From NCBI GenBank assembly GCA_036023115.1, contig JAYKKT010000074.1, positions 14,431,501 to 14,495,500 on the forward strand: a DNA stretch of 64,000 nucleotides, written 5' to 3'. Source of the DNA: Brasenia schreberi (lineage: Eukaryota; Streptophyta; Magnoliopsida; Nymphaeales; Cabombaceae). Below the pieces are notes generated by a model. The model ran no database searches and was not told the DNA's origin. It saw only the letters and a program-made list of their open reading frames with translations. Below, in pieces: positions 55,067 through 64,000 of this stretch (within the stretch, counting starts at the first letter, position 1; the number at the start of each line of letters is the position of its first letter). The position numbers and the translations under genes were made by a program.

Positions 55067-55542
55067 TCAAGAGGTTTGCCAACATATAATTAGTTGGCAT
55101 ATATGATATGGATATCTCATTTTTTTAACCATATCATGGATATAGTGATACTTAACCATTATATATTTACTTCTGGAGGTATCAACTCCACTCTTAATTA
55201 GAGTAATTAATGCATTATTATTACAATAAATGATAATAGGCTCGTTGGCTATATCCAACTTCAAATCACGTATGAAATTACCTATCCAAACGGTACTTAT
55301 TACAACCATATTGCAAGCAACATACTCAACTTCTTCTGTATGCAATTGTACACAATACTATTTCTTACATATCCAAGAAAAGCTCTACCTCCAAATAAAA
55401 ATATTTGTCTAGAGATTGAATTGTTATCATATTTGTTTCCAGCAAAGTCAACATATAAGTATCTTACCACTTTCAGTTCATCAGCATGAAAACATAGTTT
55501 CAAGTATTTTATTCCTTTAAGATATCTTATAATCATTTTCAT
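55067..55542 (-). pseudogene. Copia-D RNase H remnant
   Basis: MIIRYLKGIKYLKLCFHADE, then VEYVACNMVVISTVWIGNFI and IYCNNNALITLIKSG, and HYIHDMVKK. These are characteristic copia RNase H blocks in two frames. Confidence 0.88.
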
Positions 55543-56460
55543 AACTATTCTATGTTGTCAATCATGATTACTTTGATATTTACTTACAAAACCAACAATG
55601 AAGCTTATATCAGATCTTGTACATGACATACATCAAACTATCAATAACTTATGCATAAAGAATATTAGGTTTGTTATCTCCCTCACTGGAACAATCAGAC
55701 TTACTTAGTTTGACCCTTTTTTACCCCTTTTAAACTTCTTGAGTATATAATCTATATATCTCTCCTGACTTAGACATAAGAGTTTAGATTATCTATCTCG
55801 AAAAATCTTTATTTCTAGAATATAGGATGCCTCTCCCATATCTTTCATTTTGAACCTTGAGTTTAACCATGACTTTATTTTGACAATCATCTCATTGTCA
55901 TTCACAATCAATAATATACATCTACATATAATGATACAATGACAAAGTGACTCCCATTGTTCTAAACATATATACAATGATCAAGTTTATTAGCTACAAA
56001 CCAAAGTTCAATTATAACAATTTGAAAAGTAAGATACCATTGTCGAGGTGAATGTTTAAGGCCATATAGAGATTTTTTTCAACCTATATATTTTATCCTC
56101 TTGGCCTTTAATATTGTATCCTTCTAGTTGTTGCATATATATAATTTCATCTAAATCTTCATTTAAAAAAATAATTTTTACGTCTAAAGATGTAAATCCA
56201 AATCATAATATGTTGAAATTATCAGAATTATCTTAATGGATGCAAATTTCATAACAAGAGAATATGTCTCAATATAATATATCCCTTCCTTTTGTGAAAA
56301 TTCCTTTGCAACCAACCTCGCCTTAAACTTGTCGATAGATCCATCGACTTTATATTTCTTTTCAAAACTCATTTACAACCTATGGTTTTCTTCTTTTTGG
56401 CAAATTAGTTAATTCGTAAACTTGATTTTTCTCAATGGATTTAATTCCTTCATCCATGAT
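55543..56460 (-). pseudogene. Copia-D reverse transcriptase remnant
   Basis: Blocks: KYKVDGSIDKFKARLVAKEF (56372-56184), SIKIILIISTYYDLDLH, and SWLNSRFKMKDMGEASYILE (55977-55789). The expected Y-V-D-D box falls in a degraded stretch and is not intact. Confidence 0.88.
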
Positions 56461-56799
56461 TTTTTCTCAGTATGACGATTCAAATGAAACAATAGCTTGC
56501 TGATATATAAAGTTATCAGTCAGCTGATCTAAATCTATCGAATTACACACTTTCTCTACAAGATAAATGTGATAATCCTTTAAGTAGGATGAGGCGATTC
56601 TAAGTCTTTTATGTTTACTTAAAGTTTCAGTTTGTTTAAGAAGATCATCATTATCTATGGGTTTAAGTGATAATGAATCTAGATCTACTAGATCATAAAT
56701 ATATTTATTATCATTCTTAAGGATATTATTCTTAGTTTTCTATAAGAATTTAACATTCATGCTTTCTATTAATCCATAGTCCTTATGATAAACTAATAT

Positions 56800-58740
56800 C
56801 TTTTAGAACCATTAAGATATCTAATAAATAAATATTTTAAGAATATATTGTCTAGCTTATACTTAGACTAATTAAGGATCTTCACACGTGCAATAGATCC
56901 CTACCTCTTGAGATGACCTAGGTTTGATTTTCTCCTAACCTATATCTCATATAGTGTAGAAAATATAACTTTACACGGTATTCTGTTTATTATGTACGTA
57001 ATTATACTTATCACTTCTCCCCAAAATAATCTTGATACAGAAGCATCTATTAATATAAACCTTGTCATATTCAGTAAGGTCCTATTGTATCTTTCTACTA
57101 AATTATTTTGTTAAGGTGTCTTGGGAATTGCATTTTATTTTGAAATACCAACATATTTACAAAATTCTAAAAATTTTGTAGAGGTGTACTCTCCACCTCG
57201 ATTAGATCTTAAGACTTTGATTTTATTTTCTAGTTGGTTTCCAACTTCCTCCATATATTCTTTGAATACCTCAAGTGCCTTTAATTTATATGCTAAGATA
57301 TATATATCTCAAGTAATCATCGATAAAGGTTATGAAGTAAACTTTACATTGATGTGATCTTACTATAAATGGTCCATATAAATCAGTATGAATGATCTCT
57401 AATAAGGTTGTTATCTTAGTTATGTCTTTGAGAAAAGTTTTTTTTGTAATTTTTCTTTGTATATATCCTTCACACTTACTAAAAGTGTTTTTCGAGAGAC
57501 AAATAAAAGTTAAATAATTTTCTCAACTTTTTCACTTATATGCCCTATATATTTATGTCATACATCCATATCAACATTAAAGGAATACTCAATATAAGCA
57601 TAACAATCCATGTTCAACATTGAACTGTCCAAAGAAAGTTATTCTATCATGTATCCCTACAGTTACCTTGTAAGGGACAAACTTTATTTAAAAACCTTTC
57701 TTAACTAAGGCAATGACTAAAATCAAATTGTGCCTTATATATTGCATAATTAATATATTAGTTAATACAATTGGTATGTCTTATACATGTATTTTAAAGG
57801 ACTCAACCCCAAGACCATATAAGAAAATATTATTTATCATATATAATCAATGTTCTCCTTGTTTATATTCCTTTAGGTCCATAATCTCTTTCTTGCTTTT
57901 TGAGCTATATCTCATTGCTCCTGAATCAATCTACCAATCAATTACTAGGCGGTCCATGTAAAGACATTAAAAAATCATGTATATCATGTCATGCTTATCT
58001 AATTAGTCATGTTTTTGGGTGTTTCTACCATTAGTTTTCTTGTTTTAACAATCTCTCTTTTAATGCCCATTTTTTAATAGTTGAAATACTTAACACGAAA
58101 ATGGTTTCTTGTAATTTCTTAAAAGAATTATCACCTTTCTTGTTATTTTTACCAACTTCTTATTTGATTTATTTTTTCTCTCATTTAGTTTCGCGCTTCA
58201 CTCTATCTCATCTTGAGCTATTAGTAATTTATCATTTTTATTTTTATTTACATGCTCTTATTCAATTGCTAATTTAAGGGTAACTCAGAAAGGTTTGTTT
58301 CAACCCCTAATCTAAGGGCAATAATAACCATATTCCATGAATGGAAAAGACTGTTTAGGATAGTAGATATTTACATTGTTTCAAGAATAATCGATTTTAC
58401 TACAGTTAAGTCTCTAGCCATTACAAGCATCTCATTCGCATGTTGTACTATATTATCTCTTTCTTTCATTTTATAGGAATTGTATTTTATAGTAACAATT
58501 GGACATGTAACTTGGTTGTAGTATCATATTTAGCTGTTATTGAGTTAAACAACTCTTTAACGATCTCGTATTCTCTGAAGATCCTAATTAAGTCATCTTC
58601 TATATACATTATCATTATGGTTCTTCCTATTGTATCATCTTTAAGGAATGTTTTATACATTTTTTCCCTCTTTTATTGCATTAGGAGTGTGGTAGAATTG
58701 TTTTCTTTAATATATAGTTTACACCTTCTAGTGTAAGTGC
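56800..58740 (-). pseudogene. Copia-D integrase, protease and gag remnants
   Basis: The minus strand near 57230-57100 reads an R-S-N-R-G-G-E-Y box followed by an NAIPKTP stretch, as in the copia integrase core and its C-terminal side. Near 57955-57900 a gag-protease boundary is suggested, with weak zinc-knuckle residues around 58085. All frames are heavily broken. Plus-strand frames overlapping here (for example 57713-57961 and 58440-58736) are shadows. Confidence 0.7.
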
Positions 58741-59831
58741 CAACGAGATACATCTTTTCTACGTTAAAATTTAAACCATTTAGTTTTTAAGTTTTGTCAA
58801 TTCCAATACACATATTCTTAAATTCAATTTAAATTATTTAAGAAAAATAACAATAAGTCGGTCTAAAAGGAAAACATTCAACATGCAACATAATAGATAA
58901 GACAACTAATAGCCAACCATCAATGTGCAATTTACAAAATATCCATGTACTAAACTGAAAATAACTCTAAGTACCAAAAAGTTATTTCAAACAACATTGA
59001 GGTACCATTTTAAAATATTCTCAATCAAATTATGTTATTTCAGAATCAATCTAGAAACAAATCTGTTATTTTTTCATATTTCCTACCATAATTTTCCTAA
59101 AGTTTGAGGGATAAACTGGTAATTTTGTTCATAATTATTTAAAAGATACAATAATAAAATTAGACCCAGCTTTTAGTGATTTTCAAAACTAATCGGGGAT
59201 AGAATAATATTTTTTTCTTTAGTCTAAATTTGTAATTCTACTAAAAGATGGGCGATAAAATCGTCTTTTGACTTAGTGGACGACTTGTGAATATTTGCAT
59301 GTTTAAGGACAACTACGTAATTCAACAAGTTGGTATTTGGTAAATTTCACAAACTGTCAAAAGATAAAATTATCCTTTTGTTTGTTTAAGGATAAAATCA
59401 TCTTTTAACTTTAAAATATCTAGATTTTTTATAATTTTACCCATGCCAATTCGTCATTTTACCAAATGATTGTTAATAGAAAGAACTTTTCAATCCGTTG
59501 AGGAAACCCTCCAATGATTTTAAAAAAGCATGTTGGTTATAATGATGGAGGAGAGAGAAAGCTAGAGTGAGAGAGGAGACTCTAGGAGGGAGATTGCCTT
59601 CACTCCGCCTATGACCTCTGCTCCGTCTCTTTGGGTAGAGCTTGTGCGAGCAATTATTTTTTTGTTTTTTTTTCCTCTTCCAACACTATTTTTTCCAACA
59701 AAAGGCCTGTTTTCTAACGCCAACCTAAAAGGATAGTTTCTGGCTTTCTGTTATAAAAAATAAGCATAGGAGTGTTCAACCCTTGTATGTTTTTGGTTCT
59801 ATGAGAACTTCAGATTTGCATATTCTAATGA

Positions 59832-59848
59832 GCTTCACTCTAATACCA
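59832..59848 (-). other. Copia-D primer binding site
   Basis: The minus strand reads TGGTATTAGAGTGAAGC, one change from the canonical TGGTATCAGAG. Confidence 0.8.
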
Positions 59849-59907
59849 CTTATGGGTTGCTTTACCTTGTGTAGAATCCTCGTTAGAGTCCTTAGTTGTG
59901 GAAGAAT

Positions 59908-60063
59908 TTATTATTATTATCATATCATTATTATTATTATTATTTATGCTATTATTATTATTATTATTACTATCATTATTATTATTATTATTATTAATTA
60001 TTATTATTACTTATCCCATCATCATTATTTCCTATTATTCATCTATCATTATTATCATTATTA

Positions 60064-60100
<37 letters not shown>

Positions 60101-60233
60101 CGCATTATTATTATTATTATTCATCATTATCTATTATTCCACCATTATTATTATCATCATTATCATCATTATTATTACACATTATTATCGCATTATTATC
60201 ATAACGCATTATTATTAAATTACTCCTTCATCA
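59908..60233 (+). repeat. Imperfect (ATT)n trinucleotide expansion
   Basis: Over 300 bp of ATT with scattered ATC and GC interruptions, directly beyond the copia-D LTR end. Long His/Tyr/Ile and Ile/Leu frames here come from the repeat. Confidence 0.96.
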
Positions 60234-61000
60234 TAAAATTATTATTTGGATTATACTTTCAATAAGACAATCTTATTTTCAATCGATGACCACAAAGGTG
60301 AGAAACAATGATAATTCTTCTCGCTACTTTTGGATTTGACAAGCAATTTAGAAAGAGTTGAAACATGACATTTATGTAGATGTTTTTTATTTTTTTTCCT
60401 AATATTAACATTTCTTTAGATCTACCTAAAAATTGTAAAGTTTAATTTAATATCACTTTGACAAAGGTGATATGTCTCCTACCCCGCTTACTCTTTCTTT
60501 CCTTTACTCAAGGATAGTTCACCCCGATAAGGTCGAGATTAGTTAGTCGTAAATTTTCGTGCAAGCATTATGTGAAAATCGTATTAGTGTAAGCCAATAT
60601 AAACCTTGTTTTGTTTTATTTCATATTTTTAGATAAGGGGTAAAGTAAATTTTTGCCGATTTACTTATTTCTGCAATTAGAGGTTAAGTTCTATCTAAAA
60701 GAGATACTAGCGTTTTGGGGAACTAGTGTATTAATGGTGTTGTGGGATTAAGTCATTTACATAATTACTAAATTTACTTTAACTTATTTCATCATCGATT
60801 TCTTAAATAATTTTAGTTGAATTATAAAATTAACTCTAGCTAATATTAGGCATAGTATATATTAAAAAATTAAAAATTAAACGCCGGTTGTGAGTACATT
60901 CGGGCAATAAGTTCATATTGGGGACGTAGCCCACCACTTAACAGTAGACATTGTTCTTTTTATCAGCTTATGAGTTGAGAGGCTTGTTCTTTGAAATGAG
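60234..61000. other. Unrecognised intergenic sequence
   Basis: No gene, repeat unit or transposon end identified. Confidence 0.5.
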
Positions 61001-62341
61001 GAAACATAATCCTGAAGACTTTGATTAAGTTCAATTCCAAAGGCTATATAAAGGCTTGATGGTTTTTCTTAGCAGTCCTGATTGCTCTTAGCCGCTTAAT
61101 TGTCGTTGGGTGTGAATAAGTTCATATAAATCATGGTGACCTCTAATTCACTTACCACTCTTGCAATCCACTTAGGTTCTAAACAAGGCCTTGTATCCTT
61201 TGGACCAATATGAAAACATAATCCCATGACATTGATCCGTGCACTCCAAATTCCTTTATTAAAATGCAAAAGCTCAAGCCCGAAGGAATGATTATAGGGT
61301 CCGGATGAGTAGAAAGTAGATACTGATATTCTTATAATCCTTTAGCTTCTTGAGCGGGAAGGATCAATTGTCTAAACAAGGCTTGCAGGATGATAGGTCT
61401 GTTTCCAATCTTTGGGACTGTGTACTTACCATGAAGGATTTATGCTTTAGAAGATTCCTATGTATTGGGATCGCTCAAAGATACCAAGAATGATCTATAG
61501 GAGATATGGACAGAAAGTGTATACTAAGCATTCTTTCATAAAAAGTCGGTTTTTCTTACAGAGTATCGTAAGAATATGATGAAAATCTTTGGGATCAATA
61601 TTTATCGAATAAGTTACTAGGAGTAGAATTGGGAGATTCTCGTTTTCCTAATTCTACGGTCATTAGAGTACTTTGAGAATTTTTGCTTTTTAAAAGTACT
61701 ATACAACTGGACTGGAAATCGTAGGTTTTAGTGATCTAGAAAAGGTATGGACTTGTGTCTACTAAAATTAATTCATAAAAAGCCGGGCTTTTTCAAGGAG
61801 TATCATAATCTATATAGATGAAAATCTTTGGGGAAGGTCATATTTTGACCGAATTGGAGAAGGAGTAGAAGTTGGGAGAGTAAAATCCACTCCTAAAGAG
61901 CCATTAGGGATCAAAGACCTCCTTTAAAAATACTTACAATGCTTCAATTGGTGGTTTATTATCTTTACTTGAAAGGTTGATACTTGATCGAGGAAGCTAA
62001 CCAGGAGTAGGCTTAAAGGAGGAATCTATTAAAGCCATATCCACTGGCAGGAGGACGAATCTCGGAGTTAGGAGAAGAGGTTAGGGTTGAAGACCCTAAT
62101 AGGGAGTCAATGACCTATTTCTTATCTGATATAGTTGCTTACATTCTTGCTTTTGACTTTCAAGATATAAGAGTAAAGAGCTTAGCATTTGACTTCACGC
62201 CATATCCCCGTGAAAATAGGTCTCGAACATCTTAAGAAATTCATAGTACAATTATATTTTTGATCATGTTTTTACATAAAACTTTTCATTAAACAAGTCT
62301 TTTGAAAAGAGTCATAATTCCGAAATAATTTGCTTTTGAAA

Positions 62342-62542
62342 CTAGGGTTTTAATATTTCCTTTGAATTATGAAGGGGGCCGCTTGCACCGCTTAATAAAA
62401 CTTTATTAAATAAGTCACTTTGAAATTTCATAATACATAATACAATAGATAATATTTTCTTGATCAGATCAGACCTTTGTTTGTTTGCCACAGATCCCGA
62501 ATGGTATCTACCAACTTGTTCTTGTAAAGATCCTTCTTTCAC
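62342..62542 (-). pseudogene. Pararetroviral RNase H fragment
   Basis: A short open frame containing a KKILSIVLCIMKFQSDL block typical of the RNase H of caulimovirids. Flanking frames are broken. Confidence 0.7.
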
Positions 62543-62949
62543 TTAGCTTAAGTATTCCACCATAGCCTAGTTCGGAGGCATCAATTTCAACTATTAAGGA
62601 TGAGTTGAGGATCCGGGAGTCCTAAATCAGGAAGTTGTTTTGGCTAAAATTTTTTATTTTCTTTATCGCTTTGTGCTCGCTTCTTCATTCCAAGCGGGAG
62701 GATTTTTTCTTAATCTTTTAAAAGAGCTGGTGTGCAAATTATCTCAGTATATTAGGAATAAAATCTCTCTATATAATTTACAATATCCTACAAAAATCTT
62801 TGTAAAGTGTTCTTATCTTTAATTTCATCTGAAAATTTATTGAAATTCAATTGACCTTTCGATTGGTTCCATAGTTCATGATTAATTTCAAATCCTAAGA
62901 ATCTGGTTTTATCCATAGTTCCTTGATTAATTTCAAATCCTAAGAATCA

Positions 62950-63420
62950 TTTTAGTTTGAAATAATTCTCATTTTCTTAGTCAATATTACTAAACCATTT
63001 TCTTTGATTAAGTTAAAAAGATTTCTAAATTGAAAGTAAAACGGTAGCTCATTTGAGTTGCTATATACTAACACATCATCTAAAGCATACTATGGTAAAC
63101 TTAGAATAAGGATTTAGAATTGAATTCATAATATTTTGAAATTCGATGGAGCATTCTTAAGTCCCTGGGGCATTACATTCCATTCATAATGTCCAAAGGG
63201 TACCACTGAAAGCGGTGCTTATACCTGCATTCCAGTTCTGCTACTCTCTATCTGATGAATATCCGGATTTCTTATCAAATTTAGAAAATACTTTTGGCTT
63301 GATGAACACGGTCTACTAAGTCCTTTTTATTTGGGATATGATACCTAATCCATTTTACAAAACTTTATTTAAAGGTTTATAATTAATCACTAATCTAGGA
63401 GCTCCTTATTTCTATTTACG
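62950..63420 (-). pseudogene. Pararetroviral reverse transcriptase fragment
   Basis: RT-like blocks appear in more than one frame, with several stops. The catalytic Y-D-D neighbourhood (around 63080-63060) is disrupted by frameshift. Described only as a fossil. Confidence 0.75.
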
Positions 63421-63744
63421 ACATTCATTACACTTAAGAATCCAAGACAATTGTCGAGATTTACTAGGTCTAACTACTTTATCTTATCTGAGGTATTCTT
63501 GAATATCCTTTTTACAATAGTCGATGATATTGTTGGATTCATTTGTCATTGGCCTAGCTTTAGTAGGAATATTAATTTCATTAAAGTCATCTATACTACA
63601 GTAGGAGTAGATCAGTATAGCTTTTTCGATTCTCAAAATACTGTAGGAAACTCACTACTGTACTTTTCTTTCAAATTTTTCTTTAAGACTTGTTATTTTT
63701 AGTTGAATATTAGGATTCTTAAGTTGTTCTTCAATTTCTTTTCC

Positions 63745-64000
63745 TCAACTGTTGTATTTCACTGTCATGCCGGATCATTAGGCCAAGATTGAGAGTCCCT
63801 AATACCCTTAGTGTCATCTCAATTGAACATGTCAATCTAATAAAAAACCTAAAAATAAAAGCACTTCATAAATCTCCAATCTCCACATAACACTCAAATA
63901 GAATGTCTCCCACTTCATAAATACAATAAAAATCATATCCATGCACTTCATAACTTCATATTTTGTCATTCAAAAAAAAAAAATACAAATAACACTAAAA
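63745..64000 (-). mobile_element. Third hAT copy (hAT-3), runs off the window
   Basis: Collinear with hAT-1 13875-14130: CATGCCGGATCAT (BED finger region), the CTCAATTGAAC start-codon area, AATAAAAGCACTTC, TGTCTCCCACTTCAT and CTTCATATTTTGTCATTC. Homology starts abruptly at about 63745, so the copy is truncated on this side. The start region differs from hAT-1 (an ATTGA in place of the ATG context). Confidence 0.92.

Larger units (their letters stand above)
54416..59880 (-). mobile_element. Decayed Ty1/copia element (copia-D)
   Basis: A minus-strand element with a primer site near 59848, leader, gag/protease, integrase (about 57700-56800), RT (about 56460-55540), RNase H (55542-55067), PPT and a 3' LTR (54816-54416). 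Copia order is kept but every domain carries stops. The 5' LTR can be followed only for about 60 bp beyond the primer site before (ATT)n begins, so the 5' end is not fixed. Confidence 0.87.
61000..63744 (-). mobile_element. Endogenous pararetrovirus fragment (Caulimoviridae-like), decayed
   Basis: On the minus strand 63420-62950 several frames together match the RT region of plant pararetroviruses (palm and Y-D-D neighbourhood, with a W-N-V-M-P-like block). 62542-62342 matches an RNase H segment. The residues around the W-N-V-M-P-like block favour a pararetrovirus over Ty3/gypsy. Downstream, 62330-61000 looks like degraded minus-strand coding but the domain is uncertain. Stops and frameshifts are frequent, so no intact viral gene exists here. 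The upstream side is cut by a hAT copy at about 63744. Confidence 0.75.

Noticed and set aside
58440..58736. Plus-strand hydrophobic frame of 98 codons
   Set aside because: It lies antisense to the decayed copia-D coding strand and has no independent support.

Overview
The window is nuclear DNA from a flowering plant. Evidence: an AT-rich background, GT..AG spliceosomal introns, a plant-type RNA polymerase III subunit gene, plant RTE-type LINEs ending in (TTG)n, Ty1/copia elements with Met-tRNA-type primer sites, a BED/DUF659 hAT transposon, and a decayed plant pararetrovirus. The sequence alone does not fix the species.

Only one host gene is convincingly present. It encodes an RPC7-like (C31-type) subunit of RNA polymerase III on the minus strand, 16665 down to 2955, in eight exons that splice in frame to 224 codons. 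Its second intron is about 10 kb and holds three transposons: a 5'-truncated RTE LINE (6069-8266) with a 20-bp target duplication, a minus-strand copia remnant (about 10240-15730), and a hAT element (11115-14510) inside that copia, with TIRs and an 8-bp target duplication. The hAT transposase can be spliced from three exons and is open except for one stop codon.

From 17376 to about 35360 lies one plus-strand copia element whose two LTRs are 18 kb apart because of later insertions: a broken hAT copy, an RTE fragment, a minus-strand copia that itself carries an RTE insertion with a 16-bp duplication, and an old RTE copy split by a younger near-full-length RTE with a 17-bp duplication.

From 35.4 to 54 kb no gene is recognised. 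The segment holds a 75/150-bp tandem satellite, a second near-full-length RTE LINE (42622-45876), several tRNA-derived SINE-like pieces, long (AT)n/(AG)n microsatellites, and a 238-bp RTE 3' fragment with a perfect 17-bp target duplication. From about 54.4 to 59.9 kb there is a decayed minus-strand copia whose 5' LTR region runs into an (ATT)n expansion. From about 61 to 63.7 kb there are minus-strand remains of an endogenous pararetrovirus, and the window ends inside a third hAT copy.

In short, this is a retrotransposon-rich plant region in which one small essential gene keeps its splicing and frame. Nested target duplications let the order of several insertions be read directly.
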